Origin: Lingula anatina
Taxonomy: Eukaryota; Brachiopoda; Lingulata; Lingulida; Lingulidae
NCBI RefSeq assembly: GCF_001039355.2
Contig: NW_019775705.1
Span: forward strand, 7,051-68,963
Direction: 5' to 3'
DNA length: 61,913 bases
A program made the position numbers and the translations under genes. The notes under the pieces were generated by a model, which saw only the letters and a program-made list of their open reading frames with translations, searched no databases and had not been told where the DNA came from. Position 1 is the stretch's first letter. Each line of letters begins with the position of its first letter. Shown in pieces: positions 48,901 to 61,206 of this stretch.

Positions 48901-51900
48901 ATATAAATTACTTGACAAATGGAAAGCATTGCCTTAAGGCCTATTCTTTTACAATTAAAAATACCATATTTCATTTACACATGGTTCGACTTTTCAGGCC
49001 GTAATTTGACATATGAGTGGACGTTCAGTGAGGGTACCGCTGTCTCCACCACCATTCCCAGTGTCACCCACACTTACACAACCATCGGGCCTCACAACGT
49101 CAGCGTGCGCGTCTTTAACGGCCTCTTCGAGAACAGCACCTCGTCCTCGCTGGTCATCCAGGAGCCCTTGCAAGGGGTGGACATCATCACTGACCACGCT
49201 CAACTTAACACTCTTCACAACATCACTCTGAACGTGACCGGCGGGACAGAATACTCTTGCGACGTGGACTTTGGGGACGACACCTCGGTAGTGACGATTC
49301 CAGTCTCCCAGCTGGTTGGGATGGTCCAGGTGGGGCACGTGTACACCATAGGCGGAATTCACACGATCATCGTGTCTTGCTACAACATGATCAGCCGGGT
49401 CAACGCCACCCATGATATCCCCCTGGGGGTGCCAATCACAGGGCTGCGATTCCTCAAGGAGTCCGCCATAGTCGGCGTGCCGTACGAGATAACGTTTGCC
49501 ATAGACACGGGCTCTAATGTCACTTTCGAACTGTTCTTTGCCGGGACACCTATCACTAGTGTGAGATTCGACCCCAACACCATGACTGGTGATTGGGGTG
49601 CAGGGTTGTACACCAGCGCCTCCCCCTCTGTCAATGAGCTCACTTTACGGGCTATCAACACGGTTGGCACGGAAGAGATATCCGTCAATTTCACCACGGA
49701 AGAGGCGATCCCTCGGCCTACGCTGTCCGTGGATCACACGATGTTCCAGGTGGGCGGTACGGCCACTTTCAAGCTGATGATTACAGCGGGCACCAGCGTA
49801 TCTATCGTGTGGGACTATGGAGATGGCAGCAGAGAGACATATTCCATACCGGTCACGTCTGCCTGGGTGCAACAGGTGCCAAGCTTGTCAATCACGCGAA
49901 ACCACACCTACGCCGCAGGGGGCACGCCCATCGCTACGATCATAGTAGCTAATGCATACAGTAACCACACGTTTACACAGCAGATAGACGTCATAACACC
50001 AATTTCCAATTTGAGCCTTGCAAGCAACAGTCCCGTTGCTTACATACCACCAGGAACTGCCTCTATCATGGTACTACAAGGGGGCGGAGCACCCGTTGCC
50101 GGGGCAACCATCAAGATTGACTGGGGTGATGGAACGGCTGTGGAAGTCAAAGACCTGGACGTCGGTTTCAACTACTACCACGAGTACGAAGCCAAAGGCA
50201 ACTACCGAGTCACCGCCAATGTTTCCAACCCGATTAGCTTCATGTGGCTTGAAACTGGTTTTCTGGTTGCGGAACCGGTCACCGACCTCCGACTGAGCAC
50301 CGTGCCCCCTCATGTCCCGGTCGGACAGCCTTGTGTGCTGGTCTTGACCATGTACCAGGGAGAGAACGTCACGTTCTACGTGGACTTTGGTGATAGTTCC
50401 GGACTTGTAACCAAAACAAGAGAAGGTAGGTTTGATAACCTTCAAGTTACCAGTGAAGTCGTGGTGAGAAATACGTCGGATTTTTATAATTCTTACAGTT
50501 AATTGCAGGATTAAAGGCATGTATTTAAATATCGCCTGGGTATTCAAACATTTTGTATATTTCGGTAGCTGAAATAATAAAAAGGTAGGTCTGTTATCCA
50601 TTTGGAAATCATTTTGTTATCCTCAAATTGTTTTCGAATATTACCACCTTTTATATCCGTTTATTTAGGCACTACCCCGTTGGACGAGGACACAGTCACT
50701 CACTCGTACTCTACCACAGGGAACTATACAATCACCGTGATAGCCAGCAATATGATGGGGAACACCACCAAGACGTACGTGATAGCGGTCCAGAACCCTG
50801 TGCAAAACGTCACCTTTGACGTCAGTTCCGATGCCCCCAGGCTAGGCATTGGTAAGTTACAATATGGTATTGCAAAATAAAAAGGAACAGTTGCAAAAAT
50901 AATTTTTTGATTTCTTTTGTGATAAATAATTGTGTAATTAATTTGTGAAACGTCTGTCGTCTATTGCGAAGTTTCTATGCCGTTGTGAAAGGGATGGTAG
51001 GCCTTGGAATGGAAATACGTGGTCCCATATTATAAGTACAGGGTGGGGTTAGCCAGAGTATTGGGGTGAGTGTATGGGACGAATGTCACCTGTACAAAGG
51101 AATTGGGGACGGACTACAGTTCTTAGTGGACTACCATTCCAGTTACTACCCTTAAGCGATATCTATAAGTTCGGCACAGAAGGCCAAATTTACTTTTATT
51201 CTTATTGAAGCATTGATACGGCACCTCAACATATGCAGTACTGTGAAAAGAAGTGTTTTGTACAAAACCCGTTTCTGAAAATTATAAAACGCTTCAAAGT
51301 ATCATACTGGGCACACACTGATAAATAGCATTATATTGACGACGATCTTGTATTTTAGGTGCAGTACAAATAACCATAGATTTCACTACGAGTCCACCAA
51401 GCCATGACATTCCCAGTGAGGCGACTATTTCTGTGGAATGGGAAGCCGGGCAAATTGACAGCCTCCCCTTTGACTGTGCGGCTAACTGCCAAAGGGTACT
51501 GTCACACACCTTTAACGTACCTGGCGTCCACACCAGTAATGTCACCATCTATAATCTGGCCTCCACGGTCACCTACACTGTTGATGTAAGTTTCTTTGGT
51601 ATCCTAGCAGTTTCATAATAAAAGACTGAGTACGGTTTGTTCAATATGAGTATGGTTTGTTCAATTCAGCCCATACCTTTGGCTTTGTCTATTGCTGATT
51701 ACTAGATAATAATACTTTGGGAGTTGGAAAAACGATATATACAAAGTGGATCAATACTTAGGAACACACTCTTTCAAAACGAAATTCCCAGTTGTAGATA
51801 GACACAGTACAAAACATTCTAGATATTTATCATTGATTGACTGTACACATTTCAATTTTAATTGTTTAAACAACTCACGCACCCTTTATTTTATTTTACT

Positions 51901-52219
51901 ACAAAAACAACGTATATTTGTTCTCTTTCAGACAAGCGTGTATGAAACCATCACGTCTATCGGGGCAACGGCAATGTACCAACCTCTGATCCCGATAGGT
52001 GGCCCTGATATCGTTGGAATCGGACCAAATCGGGTCGCATTTCCTTTGAACCGACCAGTCAAATTCCACGTCAATACATCAGGTAATACTTTTCATTAAA
52101 GGGCAAAACAGACCCAGAACAGGCCTCGTGTGGTTGGTAAAAGGACAGTGTAAATTACAAGCGAAGAGGTTTGAAATTAATCATTTAGTAGCGTTTTTTG
52201 GTAGCGGTGCACCAAATTT

Positions 52220-52264
<45 letters not shown>

Positions 52265-55200
52265 CACCCACTTCATGTTGTCTAGTGTAATTCTCTCCAC
52301 AGGTACTGTAAAAGATTATGAACTCACGGCCCATGATGAGAATCTCAACGTTGTCTTGCACTGTATTCATACGTCCTGGCCGCTGACGACACTGTTTGAT
52401 ACGGTAAGACAGCTCACGACACAGATTTATGTCATACAATTAACTTTCATTTATGTCAATCAACAGTGCTAACATTTTATTTACAGAAGTCATAGCTGTG
52501 CCATAGGATGTTCGTTTGGTATTGATTTAAGGGTTAAAACGACAAATAAAGAAAGCCATTTACTTAGTCTTGAACAAACGGCAAACGTAGGTGATAGTTG
52601 GTATGGAATGCCTTACTTTGTCGTGTGCTTATATGTTTAAATTTTTTGATCGAGGGATGTTTTTATTTTATTTTATTATTTTTTATTTTGTATTTTTTTT
52701 AAATCTGAGCTATCATTAACTATTTTTGTAGGCCAATAACTATACGGTGAATATAACGGCACGAAATCCGTTTTCTTCTGAGAGCGTCGTTCTGAACATC
52801 TATTTGGGGGAGCCAGTGGATATCCTCGAGATCAAAGAGAACGGCACAACGGTCACAGGCCCCGGGGAAAACAAGACATTTTTGGTCGTCTTCAACTCTA
52901 CTGGTTCCGACTCCTGTGTGTACGTAGCTTTCGACAACGACCCGTATGGCGTGTACGGATGGCGCGACGCCTGCTACAAGAACTATGCGTCGTCCGTGCC
53001 ATATCTGGGTGTCATTCCCGTAGGTGTCCTCTCTATCACTACTGTGTTTCCTGACATAGGGGACCACCAGATGAGCGTCCGAGGTTTCAATCCTTTCACT
53101 GACACCACCGTCAACTTGAGTTTTCCTATCTCCAATGTGCAGTGCCAGAAGCCCCAAGTCTCCATAGACCAACAGAAGGAGTTGTTCTATGACCCGCGAG
53201 TCGTGCACATGAAGGACAGCTTTCAACTAACCGGGATCACGGTGATTAAATGTCAAGTTACTCTACTTAACGACAAACAATGGACGCTTGAAGAGGTGGA
53301 CGGCACAACCGGTGACACCATCAGAACCATTGACATATCCTCGATTCCATCGGCCATGAGTGAGGAGATCGTCCTTCCGAAGAGATATCTTCCCTATGGG
53401 GTCTACAAGTTTACCTTCACGGTTCAGATGCGGCGGGACCAGTTCCCAGAGGGAGACATATTTGAGAGATCTACTGCGACGCACGTGCGCGTGTCCGAGT
53501 CCCCTCTTGTGGTGGTTGTATTGGACGGGGGTCTTACTAAAGTAAAGCGTGGACACGGTAGGAATATAACGTTATCTCCGGGAGTGTACTCAAAGGACCC
53601 GGATTTAGACCCGACCGCTGACCAGGTGCGTATGCCATGTTACAGCCTGTTCTTTTGAAGATGCATTCACAATGCAGTTGTGATGGCTTAACTTGGTGGC
53701 GCCTTGAATTCAAACCATAAGAAGCCAATCGAGTCCTAGATCCATCTTACATATTTGGCACTTTAAAGTAAAGGTTGAGTCAGAATGTATACAAAGAGCT
53801 ATGTCAAAATATACGAATATGTTGAATACCAGTTTTGCCTAAATTTGAGTAAGAGTTCAAAAAATAATAATAATAATAATAAAGCAATCGTACTTTAAAC
53901 GGGTTTTTAAAACACCCTGTTTAAAGGAAATATTGACGCAAACCATTTGAAGGCACGTGTCAGTAGTGAATTACAATTACATGATGTCGGGTTCTCATTG
54001 CAGGGACTGACCCAGTTCGAATACTTCTGCAGGCAGGTAGGGGAAGAGTTCGTACTAACCTCGCCCACAGGCGTGATTCCCTGGGACATATCCCGAGCCA
54101 ACCCTAGCTCCCCCTTCACCTCGCCCCCTGCTCCAAACCAGGGCGGCTGTTTTGGTAACGGACCCGGTGCACTGAACATCACTTCTGGCGAGCTCAGCTT
54201 CAGCACGGGTACCATGCTAGAAAACATCACCTACGAGTTCATCGTCATCGTGGCGAAAGGTGACAGGAAGGGGTACGCCTCTCTGCTGGTTGAACTTGTA
54301 AGCGGTGATCCACCAGAGTTAACCATGAGGTACGATAGCAAGAAAACCATGCAGTAGGCCTACCGCAAAAATTAATGTAACACTTGCTTTGCAGATCGGT
54401 GGCAATTGTCTTTTTTATTTTAGAGAACAAAAAAGAAAAAAACGAGACACGGGAGTCAAACATACACATTTGTTCAGCTTACCTGAGCACAAAATCTACT
54501 GTCACATGGCTTTGTCCAGCGGCATTTGGTCTGGATTATAGAGCTAATGCGGACAGCATCTTCATCTTCATCTTCGTCTCAAGGTTAACATACATATCGA
54601 TAAGCTTCAACGTTTTAGAGGTCTGAAAATAAAGAAAGTATTGAACCTGAACCTAAGAGTCACTGGTTGTGGCGTACATTAGTAATTTTTTCTTTACTTT
54701 TTTGTGTGTTCAGTCCCAGTTGCCGTATTTCACGGTCTCCTAAACATTTTTGAGGCAAAACAGTCAAATATAACTTATTTCGAAAGTTTACAGACCTTTT
54801 TTTTTAAAACTCCACCATAGTCCAATACTGCAAGTGACATAATTTTGTTTTAGATGTGGTTTCGGCGTTTTTTGTGTTCCAACCGAAGGCGGCCAAAAGA
54901 TTCGGCGATCGTCCAGGATAGCGCTGATTAGTGACTGCCTAGCGGGCTGTGACGCAAAAGATATGAACTACACGTGGTCCTTACAGGTGCAAAGTCAAGA
55001 GGGGGTCTACGTCACGTGGCACGAGATACGGCACATAGACAAATATATCGACGGTAAGTAAAGAAATTGTTTAACGTATTACCCAGAAATGTGTTGTTTT
55101 TTTTTTTAAATATTAGAAAAATTGGTTGATACCGAACTATCTGAGTTGATATGGATTGCGGAATTATTTTGAATGACCATATTATTCAACCTTGATTTAA

Positions 55201-55672
55201 CCTCCCCTTAACGAAAACCTTTAAACTAAAACATGTTGTGTGTAGCATGGTTGTAATAGCAGTATTTAATACATAACTATATATAAAGATGTAGAATGTA
55301 GAATACACTTAAGGTATGCTCATAAACGGGGATGAATTGAACCGGGAATAGACCAAATTGCGTCATGTGGCGTCACGAGACGTCCAGAGTATAAGTTTCA
55401 CATATCTCAGTCTGGCTACACCAAGACCACATATATAACGAGTACAAATAGGTATTTGACGCACTTGATTATTTCCGGACTAAGATAATCCTTTTAGCCA
55501 ACATATCTGGGGTCGTTTTCACAACTGTAAGAGCGAACATTTAGTGTTATTTATCAAGAGATAAAAAATTAATAAAGCAAAATTGATACCAAATTTCGAA
55601 TGTCTTTGTGAAACAGGGCCCCAGAATGATATATATATATATATTGAAAGTAAAAGTGTTTTTCCTGCACGA

Positions 55673-55732
<60 letters not shown>

Positions 55733-58700
55733 CCGTAATGCTCAATCAGCAGGAAATATACGTCTGTAATTTAGGGGTATGTCAAACTGTGTTTTACAGA
55801 TACGAACAGTACACCATGTGTCGCATGACAGTGTTATATTACTCATGTAAATCAATCAGAACGTACGCAAAACGCATGAGTTTTTACCTGGTATTTTTAT
55901 TACGCACTACTGTAACATTTAGACGAGATCGATTTCATCCCGGTGATAAGCATAGTCGGCGATTACAGACGGGCTGACTGTGTAGAACTTTACTTTGAAG
56001 AACAAAGCAATATCCTGGGCATAAGGGCTAAATACTGTAATGGGAGAATATGGATAAGGAATTCTTTGGTTCCAAAACACTGTTTTTGTCTGTTGTTTTG
56101 ACATTCAGTTGTCAGGACTGCCGACAATATAAGTGCATTGAACTTTTTTTTCCGTTATTTTGCAAATTATATAACCTTTAACAGCAAAGACAACCTTTTA
56201 GTAAAAATTGTGCAAATGCCATGTGGGATTGGCCACCCAGGATACGGTGTTGCTTTGTTTTTGTATTATGACAAACAACGTAACATTGGGTTGCAGTGAA
56301 ACATTAATATGCGTTCGTTTTATTTTATATACAGGTCGCTCTGTGATCTGTGTTAATATGTACATTTTTAGTTCTTGATGTATCCCAAATATTTAAAACC
56401 ATAATCTGAATGATACCTTGATGATCAGAGCATTATATTGTAATTTACGCCTGCATACTGCGAAGCTGCTGATATTTATTACGACAAAGACTTTAACTTT
56501 CGGTAAATCCACCCTCTGTGAAAAGTACCGAATTCATACAAGTAACCGCTAAAACAACACCAGAGCCTACAATATTGTTGCGCAACCTGAAAGATATTTG
56601 ATGAAATACCTTGCTTCTCTTATTGCATTATATATTCCAAACCATCTTTCGTAATTGTAGAGCTACCTTCCTGTCATTACTGCATTGCTTTGCTGGCAAT
56701 GGTTTTTACAGTATCGCAGCCCATGCTTGCTTCTTTGAAGTTGTTAATTCTGATATTGTGCTCTGATTATCAAACAGGTGCGTGTCACCTCTGTATTATG
56801 TTCACGTTAATATGATATGCATGTCGTCTCTTTCATACCCAATATTGCATGTAACACCTTCGTTTCGGGCATGACTTGCTCTAACCTGCAGGACTCAGAG
56901 GTGAGTATATTTCTACGTACCAGTACTTCAACATTTTCAAACATTTTACGTTGGTTATATCAATGTATGAAAGAACCATTTATTATATCAAGTATCTTTA
57001 CTTATGTAAAGGTCCGAGTTTCGATGACTTTATTACTTGTGCTTACAGTAGTATGTTTAAAAATTTTTCATAGTTTTAGGATAATTTTCAGGCACATGGG
57101 CCACCAGCTGTAGGTATTTTTCAGCAAAGCTGAAAGCACTCGTGTAAATAGCCCTCCTGGCTCCAGTTTCACAAAAATACTTACGTCAGTTCCCTGGCTT
57201 AGTTGACTAGGATTTCCATCAGGGTGCTGCTACACTGCTCCTGATAGGGTAAGGTGTGCCAATGTGACCATGTAACCTTGGTAATTAAGTTCTTAGCCAG
57301 GGAACCTGACTAAAGTTTTTTTTGTCAAACTGGAACCTGATATTTTGCATTTCAAGTTGATTTTGACCATACAACTATTGCTGTGGTGAAATATGAAATC
57401 TGTTGCTATGTGCACAGATTATTCGCTCCAAAATGGATCTCTTCCACAAAATTACCGTTTCAGTACTGAGTAAAATGATAAAAGCAACTACCCCGTCGTT
57501 GAAAATGCAGAGATTATAACTTTATTTTTAATTTTCGTCTTAACAAGTGTTGGACAAATACTGATTAATTTGTACCATAAAAAAGTGCGTGCGCGTGTCT
57601 GTGTGTGAGTGTGAGTATGTCAGTCTGTGTGTGTGTGTGTATGCATCGAAAACTTTCATTTGTTTCTCTGTCATTTTATTATTTTTTATTTATCTATCTG
57701 AAGTTTAAAACGTCAATTGATTTTTAATGTTGTGCATTTACATCGTTAATTTACAATCGGCCATACTGTATACTTGTCTATATTCAATTTTTTAACCGTT
57801 TTCTTTTGATGTTTTGCTTATTTTATGTTTCATTATTATATAGGGGATGCCTCTTATTCGATTGGCATTAAAAGGAACATATATGAAGCGAAGCCCAACA
57901 TCAGACAGGTCAAGGTGACATTGGTGGCCAGACGCTTGACGTCTGCGCAGTCGGGCAGTGCGCAGCTGATACTGCTGGTCAACGACCCGCCCGATGGAGG
58001 CAACTGCTCCGTGAGTCCCACCGTCGCCGAAGTGTCCACGGATAAAAACTGGAGGATCGAGTGCCAGGGATGGACAGATGAGGATTTCATAGCGTCTTAC
58101 AAGTTCTTTGGTAATGGGAAATCTGTACACTGTTCCTCCTGGCAATTGATGTTGTTTTGTGTAGGCCTACTGTAAATAATCATGTTTTAGACAGTTGCGG
58201 TACATTCTGTAAATGAATGGCTCAAGAAGTCTCGAAGATGGACTGTTTTAAATCTAAATTCCAAGTAAATCGCATAAGGGTTTGGTATACAAAGAGAGTT
58301 TCATATTTAAGAAACGTGTGCCTGACAGAAGCACATTTCTCAAAAACGATGACAATGATCTAATGGTTATAATAATAATAATAATAAGAAGAAGAAGAAG
58401 AAGAAGACGAATAAGAAGAAAAGTCCTGAAGTAAATGATCAGTGGCTTATAGACATTATATTTATTCTTAAAAGACCCTGCTTCCGAGACCGTTATCTTT
58501 GCTTTTGCTTTCAGCCCTGTTCAATGGATCAAGCGTTCCGAAGAATCTTGGCTTTAATTCACGCGGAATTCTCGATACATCCATGCCAAAGGGACCCTCT
58601 TACGACAACTACTGGATGACTATATATACCAATATCACAGATTCAGATGGCAGTACAACGACGTACAAGGTTGGGCGCATACAGGTATGGCGTGTTCACA

Positions 58701-61206
58701 TACTGTGTCATAAAAAAACTTTTTTATCTTTAAATACTGTCACTATAGACAAACGGATTGACTGACTGGTAGGCTAATTGCGTTGAGTATGACTGTCTGC
58801 TGAAAAAGTGAAAAAGAAAAAAGAAATGAGCAAAGGTGGTGGGTAATCTGTTGACATAAATGGGCCAATTTCCTCTTCAGGTGAACCCAATGTCGACAAC
58901 AGAGGTAGAGTCACTAGTTTCGAACCTCACCGCTAGTGGCAGCACTAATATGATAGCCCAGATTGCAGCCAACGGGAACCTTGAAGACACAACGCAGACT
59001 ATCCAATCCTTGGCGTCTGTGCTTAACACCTTGGGCAGTTCTGAAGGTAGAATACTTTATAATGTTGTGTTCAAAGACAATATTGACCCTTTGTTAAAAA
59101 TGGATTCAGTTGTCAAATTGAAACATTTAGGCCCACTTTGAAAAGGAACTTACTCTGAATAAACCTGACTAAATATCTGAATGCAAAACACCAAAAACAA
59201 AGCTGTGCGTAGGTCTATTTTTGTTTTCTGGTTTCCCATTAAAACCCAAAATTGACTTTATCTTTATCCTAGCATTTAATATTCAAATCCTTATTTGAAT
59301 CTTAAGTCTTCAACGTTATCCGAGCGATATGTTTAAATGTATCTGATCCATAATGAGATTATGAAAATAATTAAACGCTTTGCTTTTTACTGCATCCTGA
59401 TTTAAATGGTGGTTTGGACACATACTGTACCTGAAATACCACTATCCTTCATCACTTATTAAATATGTCTAAAATAATATGATATATTGGAAGAGGGTAG
59501 TTGAATAGGCGTTTGTTGTGTTTAAATTCAATTATTCTTATATTGCCAGGGTTTAATTCCGGATTTGGACCAAGTGAAGCAACCTCGGTAAGAATTTGAA
59601 ATAAAAAAGTCATATCGCTCATAACTCATCAGTTTTATTCGTTATTCAGAAGTTAATCGTTAATTTTTTATTCGTAGTCCGCAATAAGCATTTCCAAATG
59701 AAATATTAATTCAGTAAAATATCCGAAAGAAGTTTTCATCACACAAGATACACAAACCTTGAAATCGAATGTTTCAGACCCAGAATACGTCGTCAGCAGA
59801 AAAGGAAGCACTCCGTGAAGAAGTCGCATTGGTAAGATTGCACGCACACGCACACACACGCACGCACACACACATGCACGCACACATTGCCATCTTGTTA
59901 GTAAAATGTATTTGATCAAGCAATTTAACAATTGGGACATGAAATGAAATGAAACACAATTCTGTTTTTAAAAACTGACTTAGACGTATTTCGAAGTTCA
60001 TCGAGATTACGTCTGTGTACAATATAAACATTCAATTCTTCAGTTCATAAGAGATAAGACCCAAAATTGTTGTTATGACAATACATGAAAACCACACTTA
60101 AACATACCTGGTTGAATAAGGGTAACCAACAGCCAGCAAATAATTTGAATTTTTTGTTAACATTATATGTGTATCTTCCCTTCGGTTAATAGCGTCATTT
60201 TAGCTAGCATTTATGACAAGACAAAGGATAGATTATTAGAGCTAAGATATCGGCAATCCCAAATTAATGCCATTGCACCCTTTCAGATAAGAACTCAGAT
60301 GATCGACGCAGTGTCGGACAGCGCACCCACCACCCCAAGGCAGGTGCAGCTTCTGGCTAGCTGCCTCACGGAAGTACTGCAGCAACCATCTGAGATAAAA
60401 CGGGGCAGCCAAGTAAGTAATATATATATCAGACATTATACCAGCCTTGTGGAATATGTTATTGATATAACAAAACGAAATAAATACATGGTGCATTAGA
60501 CACATATTAAATACACACACGCACACACACATATTTTACAAACGTTATGATCATGTTCACCATAGTCGTCCTAAAATGAACTTCCCTTACTGTGTTAAAA
60601 AATTCATAGTAACAAAACAGCCCAAGAGTTTGAACACAGAGGAATACTACACACACTGGACAATAGAAGTGTCACCCCTACTGAACCAATACTTTGGGGG
60701 AGATAAATGACCGTGGAATGATATGCTCCTGGTATTATTTTATTAACATCAAATTTCACAAAAGAAACGGTTCTGACTGAACAATTCAACTGTATCGATA
60801 TTCTGACATTCCGCCTCTTCAGGTTAATAACTTTGATTACTCTGATTCAGGGGTTTACACTTCTATTGTCCAGTGTGTGTAATTCGATATCTCAGATTCT
60901 TATGTATTTTAGGTCAGAGGCCTATAACTTCCACGAATAAACTCATCATCATCATTATCATCATTAAAAGCGTTAAGATAGTAGTAATATGTATATTTAG
61001 GTCATTTCTTCATGTACATATTTGCGCCAGTTGCAATGTGGAGACATTTTCTAAAATGGAAGTTGCCATGTTCATTTCAGTCAAAGGTTACTGCCATTGT
61101 GAGCGGATTTATCGACGTGCTTCAGGCACAAGCTGCTGACCAAAGTAAGGAAGAAACTGTAGAACTGGCTACCACCATTTTGAGTAGTGTAGGAGCAACA
61201 ATCGCG
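45483..61206 (+). CDS. Polycystin-1/REJ-like receptor (partial at both ends)
   Basis: Exons: 45483-45976, 46328-46508, 47019-47185, 47602-47852, 48276-48694, 48998-50425, 50669-50851, 51359-51585, 51932-52082, 52303-52403, 52732-53625, 54004-54329, 54854-55053, 57844-58110, 58515-58684, 58881-59046, 59550-59587, 59778-59831, 60287-60412, 61081-61206. All are GT-AG and in phase, 5969 nt, about 1989 codons. Order: WSC domain, PKD-like repeats, REJ module, then the helical region that precedes GAIN/GPS in this family. The membrane part, PLAT domain and channel-like segments would lie beyond the right edge. Known for the family: large extracellular sensor of polycystin complexes and sperm REJ proteins. 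Ligand and partner are unknown here. Confidence 0.88.
46328..48694 (+). CDS. PKD-like repeats and Cys-rich insert (4 exons)
   Basis: Exons 46328-46508, 47019-47185, 47602-47852 and 48276-48694. The first has VKYGDMQNETFAIA, a diverged PKD core. The second reads TITAWEYYADIPGNVAFL, and the third begins IFRPKCPTGEQYCHVENIC with clustered cysteines (CPTGEQYC, ICNSTC, SCSNG), a non-PKD insert. The fourth contains VTYGDVIGY and many N-glycosylation sites. Phases run 0-1, 1-0, 0-2 and 2-1. The Cys-rich insert is not a domain I can name. Confidence 0.82.
48998..50425 (+). CDS. Large PKD-repeat exon
   Basis: A single 1428-nt exon encodes five or six consecutive PKD repeats. Cores seen: YEWTFSEG with HTYTTIGPHNVSVRVFN, CDVDFGDDTSVV with HVYTIGGIHTIIVSCYN, a degenerate FELFFAGTP unit, IVWDYGDGSRE with NHTYAAGG, IKIDWGDGTAVE with HEYEAKGNYRVTANVSN, and FYVDFGDSSG split at the 3' border. 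PKD repeats are Ig-like beta sandwiches. Fusing several in one exon contrasts with the split ones downstream. Confidence 0.92.
50669..52403 (+). CDS. PKD-repeat exons (4 exons)
   Basis: Exons 50669-50851, 51359-51585, 51932-52082 and 52303-52403. They contain HSYSTTGNYTITVIASN (the end of the previous repeat), ISVEWEAG with HTFNVPGVHTSNVTIYN, and more diverged beta-strand segments. Frames are open only in the expected phase, and each exon pair joins with matching phase (1, 0, 1, 0). A CT tract (52223-52262) forms an unusually strong polypyrimidine stretch 40 bases before the acceptor of 52303. Confidence 0.85.
51003..51150. mobile_element. Inverted-repeat element family E, diverged copy
   Basis: CTTGGAATGGAAATACGTGG and GTGGACTACCATTCCAGTTAC bracket sequence resembling that of 23747-23889 in its inverse order (GTACAGGGTGGGGTTA, ATGGGACGAATG). 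It lies in a polycystin-gene intron. The ends are eroded. Confidence 0.55.
52223..52262. repeat. (CT)n microsatellite before an acceptor
   Basis: About 20 CT units on the sense strand, ending 40 bases before the exon at 52303. It lies where a polypyrimidine tract acts. Confidence 0.9.
52732..53625 (+). CDS. Last PKD-like repeats and REJ module start
   Basis: An 894-nt phase 0-0 exon. It opens with NYTVNITARNPFSSESVVLN and continues through a diverged PKD unit (GDHQMSVRGFNPF). It then enters the REJ module with QCQKPQVSIDQ, VIKCQVTL, LPYGVYKFTFTVQM, and the REJ hallmark VVVLDGGL, GHGRNITLSPGVYSKDPD. REJ modules link the PKD array to GAIN/GPS in polycystin-1 and sea-urchin sperm receptors. Confidence 0.88.
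54004..58684 (+). CDS. REJ module exons (4 exons)
   Basis: Exons 54004-54329, 54854-55053, 57844-58110 and 58515-58684. Features: GLTQFEYFCRQVGEEF continuing the REJ core, LENITYEFIVIVAKGDRKGY, RIALISDCLAGCDAKDMNYT, LLVNDPPDGGNCSVSPTVAE and FNGSSVPKNLGFNS. The NDPPxGGxCxVxPxxG-like motif is a strong REJ/polycystin signature. A 2.8-kb intron (55054-57843) separates the second and third exons. Confidence 0.9.
55054..57843 (+). other. Large polycystin-gene intron
   Basis: A 2.8-kb AT-rich intron containing an (AT)n tract at 55673-55731 and a TG tract near 57595-57640. A stretch at 56817-56900 ending GACTCAGAG|GTGAGT could be mistaken for an exon. Flanking phases already match without it. Confidence 0.6.
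55673..55731. repeat. (AT)n microsatellite
   Basis: A run of about 28 AT units, self-complementary and prone to slippage. Located in the large REJ intron. Confidence 0.95.
58881..61206 (+). CDS. Pre-GAIN helical exons (5 exons, continues off window)
   Basis: Exons 58881-59046, 59550-59587, 59778-59831, 60287-60412 and 61081-61206, the last four short and the last three all phase 0. Sequences such as IAANGNLEDTTQTIQSLASV, MIDAVSDSAPTTPRQVQLLA and ATTILSSVGATIA resemble the helical subdomain that precedes GAIN/GPS in polycystin-1-like proteins. The exon at 61081 ends with a GTAAGT donor, so coding continues beyond the window. Confidence 0.82.
60650..60879. mobile_element. TA-flanked MITE family D, copy 2
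   Basis: Starts CACACACTGGACAATAGAAG and ends in the inverted counterpart, flanked by TA at 60648-60649 and 60880-60881. The interior matches 19464-19702 in reverse orientation along its whole length with few changes, so the family was recently active. Located in the intron between polycystin exons 60287-60412 and 61081-61206. Confidence 0.88.

Noticed and set aside
49380-49697. Long minus-strand ORFs opposite the large PKD exon
   Set aside because: Shadow frames of a GC-richer coding exon. The plus strand has clear PKD motifs and splice sites. The same holds for 50074-50601 and 52720-53226.
56817-56900. Candidate extra exon ending GACTCAGAG|GTGAGT in the large REJ intron
   Set aside because: The exons at 54854-55053 and 57844-58110 join in matching phase and give continuous REJ sequence. 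No in-phase acceptor fits.
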